NCBI GenBank assembly: GCA_963850425.1
Contig: CAWKLF010000008.1
Span: 170,515 to 234,514 of the forward strand
Length of the DNA stretch: 64,000 nucleotides
Reading direction: 5' to 3'
Source of the DNA: Gp1-AA133 sp963850425
Lineage (GTDB): Bacteria; Acidobacteriota; Terriglobia; Terriglobales; Acidobacteriaceae
The position numbers and the translations under genes are program-made. A model generated the notes under the pieces. That model saw only the letters and a list, made by a program, of their open reading frames with translations. It was not told the origin of the DNA and made no database searches. This document shows, piece by piece, positions 8,868 through 18,354 of this stretch (its first letter is position 1; each line of letters starts with the position of its first letter).

Positions 8868-9740
8868 TCACAACGCTCTACTCGTCAGTTCCTCCGCAAG
8901 CATCAAGACTTGTTCTGGACTTTTCCCGCTTTCTCTTAAATGACGAATGCTCAGTGAGTCATGACGCTTCGCCATTCGCTGGCCCGTTGAATCGCGGGTC
9001 AGGCTGCAGTGATAATAGGCGGGCGATCCAAGGCCCAGAGCCCGAAAAATCATAATTTGGCGAGCCGTGGACTTCAGCAGATCCGCTCCTCGCACAACTT
9101 CGGTCATCTCCATCTGAGCATCATCGACGGCGACGGCCAGCTGGTAGGCCGGCACATCATCGCGCCGCCAAACGATAAAATCTCCATAGTCCTTCCCTGC
9201 AACAAAGGTTTGTGCGCCGAAGTGCCCATCCACAAAGGCGATCGGCTCGCCATCGGGAACGCGAAAACGCCAATTCATGCCCACCGGGGAATCGAAGGCC
9301 TTGGCGTCGATTCGCGAGCGGCACTTTCCCGGATAGATCGGCTCATCGTCGGAGTCGTTCGGCGCGGCAGCAGCCGCCGCAAGATCTTTTCGAGAACAGG
9401 TGCAGGGATAAATCCAGCCACCATCACGAAGTTTCTTCCACGCCTCGAAGTAAAAAGATCCACGCCGGCTTTGCTCATAGGGTGTATACGGCCCACCTTC
9501 CTCTGGCCCTTCTTCCCAGTCAATACCCAGCCACCGCAAGTCTTCGTACATCGCAGCCGCAAACTCGGGCCTGCAACGTTGCGGGTCGAGGTCCTCATTC
9601 CGCAAAATTAGCGTTCCTCCATGCTGGCGAGCCCGCTCCGCAGCAATCCAGAACGTGCGGGCGTGGCCAAGATGAAGCAAGCCGGTTGGCGAGGGAGCCA
9701 GGCGTCCCCGGTATTTTGTATGGGATGAAGATGAACTCAC
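8868..9740 (-). CDS. gluQ: Glutamyl-Q tRNA(Asp) synthetase
   Basis: A 290-residue truncated GluRS paralogue that attaches glutamate to the queuosine base at position 34 of tRNA(Asp). It has the HIGH motif as LLHLGHARTF, a zinc-type motif (CTCSRKD, then IYPGKC) typical of GluQ-RS, and a KMSKS counterpart near QRMAKRHD. The anticodon-binding domain of full GluRS is absent, which separates it from gltX. It lies 9 bases upstream of the 3' end of the symporter gene on the same strand, so the two may be cotranscribed. Confidence 0.93.
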   Translation of the reverse strand: MSSSSSHTKYRGRLAPSPTGLLHLGHARTFWIAAERARQHGGTLILRNEDLDPQRCRPEFAAAMYEDLRWLGIDWEEGPEEGGPYTPYEQSRRGSFYFEAWKKLRDGGWIYPCTCSRKDLAAAAAAPNDSDDEPIYPGKCRSRIDAKAFDSPVGMNWRFRVPDGEPIAFVDGHFGAQTFVAGKDYGDFIVWRRDDVPAYQLAVAVDDAQMEMTEVVRGADLLKSTARQIMIFRALGLGSPAYYHCSLTRDSTGQRMAKRHDSLSIRHLRESGKSPEQVLMLAEELTSRAL

Positions 9741-9749
9741 GGCGGCATT

Positions 9750-11150
9750 CTACTGGGAAGATTGCCGGATCGAGGTGCCGGCGGCCACCTCAAGAGAATC
9801 GGATTGACCAGCTGGAAACTCACCTTCCCACACAGCAACCACAACCGTGGCCAGACAGTTCCCCAACACATTGACGGAGGTGCGAGCCATATCCATCAAC
9901 TGATCGATTCCCAGGAGTACGAAGACAGGCTCCACCGGCAACCCAAATGAGCCCACCGTCCCGAGAAGAATGACAATTGAGGCGCGGGACACACCCGCCA
10001 CGCCCTTGCTGGTCAAAAGCAAGGTAAGCATGATGAGCAACTGCTGCCCCAGGCTGAGGTGAATCCCCGCGGCTTGCGCTACGAAAATTGACGCCAATGA
10101 AAGATAAAGAGTGCTGCCATCGAGATTGAAGCTGTAGCCTGCCGGCATTACAAAAGCGACTATTTCCCGCGGCACTCCGAGGCCTTCCATTGCTTCCATA
10201 GCGCGCGGCAAGGCCGCTTCCGAGTTCGCCGTTCCGAAGGCGATGGTGACTGGCTCAGCAACGGCCGCAACGAATTTTCTCAACGGAACACCCACCACGA
10301 AGGCGATCGGAAGCAGCACTCCGAAAACGAAAATCAGCAAAGCCACATACAACGTGGCGAGCAGGCGTGCCAGATTAAATAGAATCCCCATGCCAGTACT
10401 GCTCACGGTGTAGGCGATCGCCGCCCCGACACCAATGGGAGCAAAGTACATGACGAGGTTCGTGAACTTGAACATCGTCTCGGCCAGGCTCTCGGTGAAA
10501 TTAAGCAATGGTCGACGGCGTTCTTCACGCACCTGGGCGAGCGCGATGCCGAACAATATGCTGAAGACCACGACTTGGAGAATCTGGCCTTCAGCGACAG
10601 ATTTCGCCAGATTCTCGGGAAAGATGTGCAGGATCGTTTCGCTGGCCGTGAGCTTTTGCACCTGCAGGGTTTCAGCGTTGGCGGTCGTCGGCACCTTCGC
10701 CCCCACTCCCGCCTTGCTCACATTGATGGCGGCCAGTCCAATAATCAGCGCGATGGTCGTGACGACCTCAAAGTACACGATCGCTTTCACGCCCATTCGC
10801 CCAACCTTTTTCAGATCGGAGTGTCCGGCGATGCCACTCACTAAAGTGGCAAATAACAGGGGCGCGACTATCGTCCGAATTAGGCGCAAAAAGATCAGGC
10901 CCAGAACCCGAACATTCAGCGCAATCTGCGGGAAATCATGTCCCAGGGCCGCGCCCGCGATCATCGCGATGAAAATCCAGGTTGTCAGGGATCGCCGGTA
11001 GAGGCCGTAGGGGATAAACGCAAAAATTGCGATCCAGCGAACCAGCAATACAAGCTGTGCCGGAACAGGCGTCCCGTGATGAGCCACCACACTGAGGATC
11101 GTGCTGGCAGTTACCATGCCGGCGAGCACCATCCACCATCGCCTCATCAT
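9750..11150 (-). CDS. Dicarboxylate/amino acid:cation symporter (DAACS family)
   Basis: An inner-membrane sodium- or proton-coupled carrier for C4-dicarboxylates or glutamate/aspartate. At least eight hydrophobic helices are readable. Seen: the Ser-rich re-entrant region replaced here by AFGTANSEAALPRAMEAM, the conserved MPAGYSFNLDGSTLY block, and a final helix with the DQLMDMARTSVNVLGN motif that binds substrate and Na+. The frame is open to 11294 but the first part is non-hydrophobic and atypical; ATG 11150 (MMRRWWMVLAG) is preferred, giving 466 residues. Substrate is unassigned. Confidence 0.9.
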   Translation of the reverse strand: MMRRWWMVLAGMVTASTILSVVAHHGTPVPAQLVLLVRWIAIFAFIPYGLYRRSLTTWIFIAMIAGAALGHDFPQIALNVRVLGLIFLRLIRTIVAPLLFATLVSGIAGHSDLKKVGRMGVKAIVYFEVVTTIALIIGLAAINVSKAGVGAKVPTTANAETLQVQKLTASETILHIFPENLAKSVAEGQILQVVVFSILFGIALAQVREERRRPLLNFTESLAETMFKFTNLVMYFAPIGVGAAIAYTVSSTGMGILFNLARLLATLYVALLIFVFGVLLPIAFVVGVPLRKFVAAVAEPVTIAFGTANSEAALPRAMEAMEGLGVPREIVAFVMPAGYSFNLDGSTLYLSLASIFVAQAAGIHLSLGQQLLIMLTLLLTSKGVAGVSRASIVILLGTVGSFGLPVEPVFVLLGIDQLMDMARTSVNVLGNCLATVVVAVWEGEFPAGQSDSLEVAAGTSIRQSSQ

Positions 11151-11485
11151 CGCGCCGCACCCTTCTGATCGGGCTGGAGAGCATCCATCTCCAACGCGTG
11201 GGTTGTACAAGCGACCGATTGTAGACAACGATCTGCAACGCTCAAACGAAATATCGTTATCTGCCGTACATTGCACCGTTTTTCGTGCAGGCAAATATTC
11301 TCCGGACCCCGCCCTTAAAGTCCTCAGATGAGCTAGAATTCCAGCGCCACTCAGGATGGCCCTGACAAGCTACGATCTTTCCACCGCTCTGACGATCGCG
11401 GCCCGATCCTGCCGCTCAGCATTTGTGTTTTCTCATAGGATTCCGAGGCGCCACATCGACGTCCAACACATCAAGGAGGAAAGTC

Positions 11486-12991
11486 ATGGTAACGGCCCTG
11501 CCGAACGTCCAATTGCAGAACAAAGTTCTGGAGTTCATTTCCAAACCGCGCAAGATGTTGATCAACGGAAAGTGGGTGGAATCCGCTTCCGGAAAGACTT
11601 TCCCAACGTACGATCCCTCGACCGGTGAAGTGCTGGCCCGCATTGCCGAAGGAGATCGAGAAGACATCGATCGCGCCGTAAAGTCCGCCCGCGCCGCGTT
11701 TGAGACGGGCCCGTGGCCGCTCCTGACAGCGTCCGAGCGAGGGAAAATGGTCTGGAAACTCGCCGACCTGATTGAGCAGCACCTGCAGGAATTTGCTGAA
11801 CTCGAGACCCTCGACAACGGCAAACCTTTGAAGGTCGCACGCGCGGCCGATGTTCCGCTCGCAGTCGATCTATTCCGCTACATGGCCGGTTGGGCCACCA
11901 AGATTGAGGGCAACACCATCCCGATCTCGGTGCCGTACGCGCCCGGCGCAAAGTTTCTGGCGTACACGCTAAGAGAGCCGGTGGGCGTTGTGGGCCAGAT
12001 CATCCCGTGGAATTTCCCTTTGCTGATGGCAGCGTGGAAGCTGGGACCCGCGCTCGCGACCGGATGTACCGTAGTCATCAAACCTGCCGAGCAGACTCCC
12101 CTCTCCTGCCTGTTGCTAGGCGAACTGGTGCAAGAAGCGGGAATTCCGGATGGCGTTGTCAACATCGTCCCGGGCTACGGCGAGACTGCCGGAGCAGCCT
12201 TGGCCGCGCATCCCGACGTTGACAAGGTCGCCTTCACGGGATCGACCGAGGTCGGCAAATTGATTTTGCAGGCTGCGGCCGGTAACCTGAAGAAAGTCTC
12301 CCTCGAGTTGGGCGGAAAATCTCCCAACGTCGTTTTTGGAGACGTCGATATCGATGCCGCCGTGGCCGGATCGTCGAGCGCGATCTTCTTCAATCACGGA
12401 CAGTGCTGCTGCGCCGGATCTCGCTTGTACGTCCAGAACGACATCTTCGACAAGGTAGTCGAAGGCGTATCGGCCCGCGCCGACAAAATCCGCGTCGGTC
12501 CCGGCATGGACTCCTCAACCGACATGGGCCCGCTGGTTTCAGAAGAGCAACTGAAACGAGTTTGCGGCTATCTCGAATCCGGCTTCTCCGAGGGCGCCAA
12601 GGCACTCACCGGCGGACAGAGGCAAGGCGACAAGGGTTACTTCGTGAAACCCACCGTTCTCGTCAACACGAACGAAAAGATGAAGGTGGTGCAGGAAGAA
12701 ATCTTCGGCCCGGTCGTCACCGCCATCCCTTTCAAAGACTCGAACGAACTGGTCGCGAAGGCGAATGACAGCGCTTATGGCCTGGCAGCCGGCATCTGGA
12801 CACGGGATATCCAGAAAGCTCATCGCCTGGCCGCTCAATTGCGCGCTGGAACGGTGTGGATCAACTGCTACAACATATTCGACGCAGCGCTTCCCTTCGG
12901 CGGGTATAAGCAATCCGGCTGGGGACGCGAGATGGGACACGATGCGCTCGAACTTTATACGGAAGTGAAGGCAGTGTGCGCAGCGCTGTAA
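11486..12991 (+). CDS. NAD-dependent aldehyde dehydrogenase
   Basis: A 501-residue ALDH-superfamily enzyme, closest in style to class 1/2 and betaine-aldehyde-type dehydrogenases, oxidising an aldehyde to a carboxylate. Seen: IPWNFPLLMAAWKLGPALA, the cofactor-binding FTGSTEVGK, the general-base ELGGKSPN, the catalytic Cys in FNHGQCCCAGSRLYV (three consecutive Cys), and EEIFGPVV. GGAGG lies 8 bases upstream of ATG 11486; an earlier in-frame start at 11423 lacks this. It is monocistronic, with a strong terminator after it. The substrate cannot be read. Confidence 0.93.
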   Translation: MVTALPNVQLQNKVLEFISKPRKMLINGKWVESASGKTFPTYDPSTGEVLARIAEGDREDIDRAVKSARAAFETGPWPLLTASERGKMVWKLADLIEQHLQEFAELETLDNGKPLKVARAADVPLAVDLFRYMAGWATKIEGNTIPISVPYAPGAKFLAYTLREPVGVVGQIIPWNFPLLMAAWKLGPALATGCTVVIKPAEQTPLSCLLLGELVQEAGIPDGVVNIVPGYGETAGAALAAHPDVDKVAFTGSTEVGKLILQAAAGNLKKVSLELGGKSPNVVFGDVDIDAAVAGSSSAIFFNHGQCCCAGSRLYVQNDIFDKVVEGVSARADKIRVGPGMDSSTDMGPLVSEEQLKRVCGYLESGFSEGAKALTGGQRQGDKGYFVKPTVLVNTNEKMKVVQEEIFGPVVTAIPFKDSNELVAKANDSAYGLAAGIWTRDIQKAHRLAAQLRAGTVWINCYNIFDAALPFGGYKQSGWGREMGHDALELYTEVKAVCAAL

Positions 12992-13012
12992 AGAGTATTT
13001 CCAACACAAATC

Positions 13013-13037
13013 AGGGGAGCTTCGGCTCCCCTTTTTA
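13013..13037 (+). terminator. Intrinsic terminator of the aldehyde dehydrogenase gene
   Basis: A perfect 8-pair stem AGGGGAGC/GCTCCCCT with a TTCG tetraloop, followed by a T-run. It starts 22 bases after the stop at 12991 and also separates the gene from the convergent K+ channel gene. Confidence 0.9.
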
Positions 13038-13051
13038 TTTCGATGAGGCAG

Positions 13052-14092
13052 TTAACCTCGACAGTCCTGCCGCGCTCGTTGAATGTCCTTCATATCCCCC
13101 ATGGCGATAATCACCCACTGGCTCGGCACGACGGCATGGTCGGGAGGATTGATCACGAGTTCACTACCTCCAGGCTGCATAGGGTTCTTCAGTCCAAGGA
13201 CCAGGAGATTGTATTGCCCCTTCAAGTTAAGGTCATGAAGCGCGCTTCCAACCCACTTCGAGGAAGAAGTGACCTCAATCTCTTCAACTCTCAAAGTACT
13301 TCCCTGCTCTTTGAGCATTTGATCGAGGAATCCGACCACATGCGGACGGATAAGTTCGCTTGCCATTCTCAGTCCGCCGATCTGGCTAGGCGAAACTGTT
13401 GAACTTGCGCCCGCCCTCATCATCCGATCGGCAAATTTCTTGTCTGTGGACCGCGCTACGATGCGCATCGCAGGAAAGCGCTGGCGCACGATAACGGTAA
13501 TGACGAGATTGTCCTTATCATTGGGCAGCGCTGCAATCAGTCCTCGGGCACGGTCCAGCCCCGCCCTGTGCAGGATTTCTTCTTCGGTAGCGTCGCCCAG
13601 CGTATAAAGCATTTGGCCCAGAGTTTCGGGATGCAGGTCGCGCATCTTCTTCACATTCTCTTCGGAGATGTCGACCACGACGAATGGCGTTGCGGTTTTC
13701 TGTAGTTCAGCAACCGCGTGGCGCCCGGTGTCTCCCAGCGCGCAGACAATAAAATGTTGGTTGAGCTCATCGATGCGCTTTTGCATCCTGCGCCTCCAGA
13801 AAGGTTTGGTGGCTTCGACTTCCACCAGGAAAGCCGCGACCACCGAAAACACGTAGACGGTAACCGCCACGCCGAACAGAACAATGCCGATGTTGAAGAC
13901 GCGTAGCGCTGGATTGTGGCTGGTGTCGACGATCTCCCCGTAGCCCACTCCGGCCAGGGTAATGACCGCCATGTAAAACGCCTGCAGAAAAGAGACCGAG
14001 TCGCCACCGAGCAGCCGATAACCGGTTACGCTGATGCAGAGCAAGCCAACCAGCAAGGCGAGCGCGAACAAGAGGCGTTTCCGCAAGGCCAT
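13052..14092 (-). CDS. Two-TM potassium channel with RCK (TrkA-N/TrkA-C) domains
   Basis: A 346-residue Kch/MthK-like channel. Helix 1 is near residues 7-27, a pore loop carries the filter-like TLAGVGYGE (one change from TVGYG), and helix 2 is near 68-92. A cytoplasmic RCK/TrkA-N Rossmann domain follows (FIVCALGDTGRHA with the glycine pattern, then DRARGLIAALPNDKDN), and a C-terminal TrkA-C-like domain begins near residue 245. It would pass K+ under ligand control. It starts 4 bases after the glucosidase gene on the same strand, so the two are probably cotranscribed. Confidence 0.92.
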   Translation of the reverse strand: MALRKRLLFALALLVGLLCISVTGYRLLGGDSVSFLQAFYMAVITLAGVGYGEIVDTSHNPALRVFNIGIVLFGVAVTVYVFSVVAAFLVEVEATKPFWRRRMQKRIDELNQHFIVCALGDTGRHAVAELQKTATPFVVVDISEENVKKMRDLHPETLGQMLYTLGDATEEEILHRAGLDRARGLIAALPNDKDNLVITVIVRQRFPAMRIVARSTDKKFADRMMRAGASSTVSPSQIGGLRMASELIRPHVVGFLDQMLKEQGSTLRVEEIEVTSSSKWVGSALHDLNLKGQYNLLVLGLKNPMQPGGSELVINPPDHAVVPSQWVIIAMGDMKDIQRARQDCRG

Positions 14093-14096
14093 CAGT

Positions 14097-16790
14097 TCAC
14101 CGCCGCCACTCGTCGATCAGGTTCGCGACCAGGCCGCTCCACCCTGTCTGGTGGCTAGCGCCCAGTCCCATGCCGGAGTCTCCGTGGTAGTACTCGTTGA
14201 ACAGTAGGCAGTCTCGCCAATGATCGTCCTTCTGGAATTTCTCATAGCGCCCAAAACACGGACGCCTTCCATTCGAGTCCCGGCTGAAAATGGAGATCAT
14301 CCGATTGGCGGCCTCTTGCGCCATCGCAGTGGGCGTGATCGGACGGCCCTGGCTGCCGCGGGTGCTCACCGCCGAGGACGATCCGAGGGCCTGATCGAAA
14401 CGCACGAAGGAGTGAATGAGCAGATAAGAAGTGGGAAACCACACCGGTCCGCGCCAGTTCGAGTTCCCGCCCTTCAGCTTCACCTCCGCCTCGCCCGGTT
14501 CGTATCCGAGTGAGCGATCGCCGAATTGAAATGGGTTCTGTCGATGGTATTGCGAGAGGCTGCGAATCCCATGGGGCGACAGGAATTCATCTGGATCCCA
14601 GATCCGTTCCAGGAGACGCTTGAACTGATTCGGATCCGCGATGGACAACACGTATCGCCGGTCTCCATTGCCCACCGCATAACAAGCATCGCCCACCAGG
14701 TCGGGACGATTCTTGATGAACCATTCGACGTCGCGCAGAAAGTTCGGGTGTGACTGCAGTTCCTCGTGTTCGAGCACTTCGATTGCGTAAAGCGGGATCA
14801 GCCCCACCAGCGAACGCAGCCGAAACTTGTGAAACTCGCCATTCGGAAAACGCAGAACGTCGTAAAAGAACCCGTCCTTATCATCCCAGAGTTGATAGTT
14901 CCGGCCACCCATCTTCTTCATCGCCGCGCCGATGTATACGAAATGCTCAAAGAACTTGGTCGCGACACCTTCATAGACGGGATTCTCGCCCGCCAGCTCT
15001 AATGCAATACGCATCAGATAGAGACAGAAAAATCCCATCCACCCGGTGGCATCGGACTGCTCGAGAATCGCTCCGTTGGGAAATTTCTCCCCGCGATCGA
15101 CCACCGCAATATTGTCGAGTCCCAGAAAGCCGCCTTCAAACACGTTGTTGCCTGCACTATCGACGCGATTCACCCACCAGGCAAAATTCATCAGCAGCTT
15201 ATGAAGGCATTTCTCCAGAAAGCCGCGGTCCCCTTTCCCGGTCCGTTGCTTTTCGAGCTGGTAGACACGCCAGCAGGCCCAGGCGTGCACCGGCGGATTC
15301 ATATCCGAAAATTCCCATTCGTAGGCAGGGATCTGCCCGTTTGGATGCTGAAATTGTTCGAATAAAAGTATCCAAAGGTTTTCTTTCGCAAACTCCGGAT
15401 CAACCAGCGCAAGCGTGATGCACTGGAAAGCCAGATCCCAAGCCGCAAACCACGGAAACTCCCACTTATCCGGCATGGAAAGCACGCGCATGGAATTCAG
15501 GTGGCGCCAGTGAACATTGCGCATGTGCTTGCGCGATTCCGGCGGGGGTGTCTTGGGATTGTCGCCCTCGAGCCAGAGGTTCACATCCCAGAGATAGATC
15601 TGTTTGCTCCACAACATTCCGGAGAGGGCCTGCCGCTGAACCATTTTCTCGTCGCTGGACGCGCGCGACGGATGAATTGTCGCGTAGAACTCATCGGCTT
15701 CCGCTTTCCTCTGGCCGACGACGCGATCGATATCCGCAAAAGCATTGTCCATCTGCTGAGGAGCCAGTCGCAATCGCAGAACGACGGAGTCTCTCGCAGG
15801 AACGTCGTAGGTGTATCGAATACAGGCCTTGGTGCCACGCCGCATGGGGTTGACGCAGTTTTCTCTATGAATGATATGGCGATGAAAAGCGTCCTTCACG
15901 AATGGCTTGCGGTTAGAAGTGCAGCCATAAAGCTGGATGGCATTACTTTCGTTGTCCGTGGAGAGCGCTTCGCCGCCCGCGGGAGAGTGCAGATATCTCT
16001 TTCCGAGCGAATAAGGAAACTGGAGATTGCGCAACTGCACACGACCGAAATCGTCGGCCGTCAGGACGATCGGGCCTTGGCCGGCAGGTTCGCTTGTGAT
16101 GATCGGCTCGCTGGCGGGCGGGTCCGTCCATGCCCATGTATTGCGAAACCACAGGTGGGGCAGCAGGTGCAGAGTCGCCGTTTCTGGGCCCCGGTTGAAA
16201 GCCTCGATGCGGATGCAAATGTCTTCAGCTTCGGCCTTGGCGTATTCAATGACGACATCGAAGTATCGGTTATCGTCGAAGATGCCCGTGTCGAGGAGTT
16301 CGTACTCCGGCGCTCCGACCTTTCCCCAGCGGCGCCGATTCTCTTCCAGCAACTGCGTGTAGGGAAACTCTCGCTGCGGATACTTGTAAAGAAGCTTTTG
16401 ATAACTATGCGTGGGAGTATTGTCGATATAAAACCAATACTCCTTCGCATCTTCGCCATGGTTGCCCTCGTTTCCCGAAAGACCGAACATGCGTTCCTTC
16501 AGGATTGGATCTTTGCCATTCCACAAAGCCAGGGCGAACACCAGCAACTGATAACGATCACAAATGCCAGCAATACCATCTTCACCCCAACGGTAGGCCT
16601 TGCTGCGAGCCATGTCATGCGTCAGAAACTCCCACGCACAACCGTCGGGGCTGTAGTCTTCGCGCACGCTTCCCCATGACCGCTCGCTTACATAAGGCCC
16701 CCACTTCCGCCAAGGGGCTACAAATCCTGTATAGGGTTCGGCAAGACGTTCGTGCTCTTTGCTGCGAGGCTTACCCGCGGAGGAATTCAT
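14097..16790 (-). CDS. Glucosidase-like glycoside hydrolase, GH63-related
   Basis: An 897-residue cytoplasmic protein (no signal peptide) of the bacterial glucosidase group related to GH63, with an (alpha/alpha)6 toroid. Seen: the N-terminal WGPYVSERSWGSVREDYS block, LPHLWFRNTWAW in the N-terminal beta domain, then the catalytic toroid with FPWFAAWDLAFQCI, DMNPPVHAWACW, and near the C-terminus NSNWRGPVWFPTSYLLI. These are usual conserved segments of the family. The true substrate (glucosyl- or mannosyl-glycerate, or an oligosaccharide) cannot be chosen. It ends 4 bases from the K+ channel gene, and the cytochrome gene ends 2 bases upstream on the same strand, so three genes may share one transcript. 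Confidence 0.85.
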   Translation of the reverse strand: MNSSAGKPRSKEHERLAEPYTGFVAPWRKWGPYVSERSWGSVREDYSPDGCAWEFLTHDMARSKAYRWGEDGIAGICDRYQLLVFALALWNGKDPILKERMFGLSGNEGNHGEDAKEYWFYIDNTPTHSYQKLLYKYPQREFPYTQLLEENRRRWGKVGAPEYELLDTGIFDDNRYFDVVIEYAKAEAEDICIRIEAFNRGPETATLHLLPHLWFRNTWAWTDPPASEPIITSEPAGQGPIVLTADDFGRVQLRNLQFPYSLGKRYLHSPAGGEALSTDNESNAIQLYGCTSNRKPFVKDAFHRHIIHRENCVNPMRRGTKACIRYTYDVPARDSVVLRLRLAPQQMDNAFADIDRVVGQRKAEADEFYATIHPSRASSDEKMVQRQALSGMLWSKQIYLWDVNLWLEGDNPKTPPPESRKHMRNVHWRHLNSMRVLSMPDKWEFPWFAAWDLAFQCITLALVDPEFAKENLWILLFEQFQHPNGQIPAYEWEFSDMNPPVHAWACWRVYQLEKQRTGKGDRGFLEKCLHKLLMNFAWWVNRVDSAGNNVFEGGFLGLDNIAVVDRGEKFPNGAILEQSDATGWMGFFCLYLMRIALELAGENPVYEGVATKFFEHFVYIGAAMKKMGGRNYQLWDDKDGFFYDVLRFPNGEFHKFRLRSLVGLIPLYAIEVLEHEELQSHPNFLRDVEWFIKNRPDLVGDACYAVGNGDRRYVLSIADPNQFKRLLERIWDPDEFLSPHGIRSLSQYHRQNPFQFGDRSLGYEPGEAEVKLKGGNSNWRGPVWFPTSYLLIHSFVRFDQALGSSSAVSTRGSQGRPITPTAMAQEAANRMISIFSRDSNGRRPCFGRYEKFQKDDHWRDCLLFNEYYHGDSGMGLGASHQTGWSGLVANLIDEWRR

Positions 16791-16792
16791 TC

Positions 16793-18127
16793 CTACTGGC
16801 TCGCTTTCTCGTACCGGCCGGCGCGAGAGAGTGCAGCACTGACCTTCTGCATTTGCGCCGCGAAGCGAGGAGCGTTGTATGCCGATGGATTGTCAACCTG
16901 CTGGAATAGCCCTTTTATCGCTTCTCGCATGTCGGCATCGTTTGCGCCTTTGTTGTTTTGCATGTAGGCAGCGAAGAGCGAGTCGAGCGACATCGCGGCC
17001 TGCTCGGCTGCGCGTTGCCCCTGCACCGAGATCGAATCGCCATCCTGCGCGATTGATTTCATAACCGCGAGAGCGAAAGCTTGATCGTACGATTTCGCAT
17101 TTAATTGCTGAGCAAATTGCGCCGCAGTCGCCGCAGCGTGAGTTGCCGTGCTCGCAATTTCCTGAGGACTGCCGTTGCGTGTGCCCAGCAAGGCCGCCAA
17201 CTTCGTGATGTCCACATCCAACTGCTGAGCCTTATCAGGGCTGCTCCGTTTTGCAATGTGCCGGAAAACCACGTACCGCGATTGGTTCCAGGCGGCAACT
17301 CCTGGTTCCCTTCCGCCATAACCAACTTCTTGCCTCCAGCTGTCTTCTGGCTTGGTGAGGCTGTGGTGGCAAGCGAAGCAATCGAGTTCACCGTACTCCG
17401 GCCAGGAAGAACTTCCCGCCCGGCGCGCCAGTCGCTCCAATCCTTTTTGTAGTTGCACGGCTTCCCCGACGCCCCACACTTGCACGCCGCGCCATGCGTT
17501 ATCGGTGGGCTCTTTCCAGTGCAGCGGCATGACCGAGCTGAACAGGTTGAGTTCGAAAGTTAAGTCCGGATGCCCGGCCGCGATCATCTCATGGTCGACA
17601 AACTTCTCCGAAGTTCCAAGGTGACAGGCCAGACACCGCTCGCTGCGCTTGATCAGGTCGCGCGTATCATACATTCCAAGCTGCACCGACTTTTCATGCG
17701 GCCAGTCCTTGGTGGTATGCGGCCCCAGCCATCCGGAAGCAGGACCGTGACAGCTTTCACAACTCACTCCATCGACGAGTTCAAAGGTTTCAGCGCGCTG
17801 CTCGCTCGGCACCGACAAGGCATGGCACGCCAGGCACTTCTGCGACTGATCCGGGCGTCCAATGTTAAGAATCTTCCCGATACGCAACGAGACTGCATTG
17901 GAGAGCACCTGGTAAGCGCGCGCATGCTTGTCCTGTCCCGCCCAGATGCTGTACTCGTTTTGCGATACGTGGGTGATTTGCCGGGGCTGGATACTGCCAT
18001 GACAGCTGCTGCTGGCGCATCCACCGGGCCCGTTGTATTTCCCGGTCGGTGCGTTTTGCGCAGAGGCACACGAGAGCAGTACCAGACACACGACTGCGTG
18101 CCATGCCGGGTTGGCCTTGTTGCGCAT
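16793..18127 (-). CDS. Secreted five-heme cytochrome c (c554-like)
   Basis: A 444-residue periplasmic multiheme cytochrome. An N-terminal signal (AVVCLVLLSCASA) is followed by five heme-binding motifs: one unusual C-x4-CH (CASSSCH, near residue 38) and four C-x2-CH (CLACH, CESCH, CLACH, CFACH) up to about residue 265. Surrounding His and the SCHGPASGWLGPH block resemble cytochrome c554-type domains. The last 150 residues are helical without heme motifs. The Cys in the signal could be a lipobox, but it is a poor match. It is divergent from the NuoEF-fusion operon across a 227-base region and is likely part of the same redox system. Confidence 0.85.
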   Translation of the reverse strand: MRNKANPAWHAVVCLVLLSCASAQNAPTGKYNGPGGCASSSCHGSIQPRQITHVSQNEYSIWAGQDKHARAYQVLSNAVSLRIGKILNIGRPDQSQKCLACHALSVPSEQRAETFELVDGVSCESCHGPASGWLGPHTTKDWPHEKSVQLGMYDTRDLIKRSERCLACHLGTSEKFVDHEMIAAGHPDLTFELNLFSSVMPLHWKEPTDNAWRGVQVWGVGEAVQLQKGLERLARRAGSSSWPEYGELDCFACHHSLTKPEDSWRQEVGYGGREPGVAAWNQSRYVVFRHIAKRSSPDKAQQLDVDITKLAALLGTRNGSPQEIASTATHAAATAAQFAQQLNAKSYDQAFALAVMKSIAQDGDSISVQGQRAAEQAAMSLDSLFAAYMQNNKGANDADMREAIKGLFQQVDNPSAYNAPRFAAQMQKVSAALSRAGRYEKASQ

Positions 18128-18354
18128 TGCGTCTGCGTAGGTAGAGTCCGCGCGCGATTTTGCAGCCGGATGGCCTTGCTTATACCTATTCCAGAAGCTG
18201 GAATCAATTGACAGTTTGGTACGTCGGCAGCACGACCGTACAGGGACCTCTAGTCATTCGGTGTCCCAAGATCGGCATTCCCGCCGACCATCATTGACGA
18301 TAAGATTTCAGCAATCTTTCCATCGTGATCGAGTCTTAAGGGGACACTAGCGCC
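18128..18354. promoter_or_regulatory. Divergent control region with an operator-like palindrome
   Basis: This 227-base gap separates the cytochrome (minus) and NuoEF fusion (plus) genes and must hold both promoters. Seen: a perfect 7-3-7 palindrome ATTCCAG-AAG-CTGGAAT at 18188-18204, a TTGACA at 18208-18213 without a convincing -10, and a Shine-Dalgarno AAGGGGA just before the plus-strand TTG start. GTGTCCC at 18261-18267 can pair with GGGACAC at 18341-18347, which covers that Shine-Dalgarno. No regulator can be named. Confidence 0.4.

Noticed and set aside
15501..16679. 392-codon plus-strand open frame
   Set aside because: It is antisense to the GH63-like gene, whose motifs run through the whole region.
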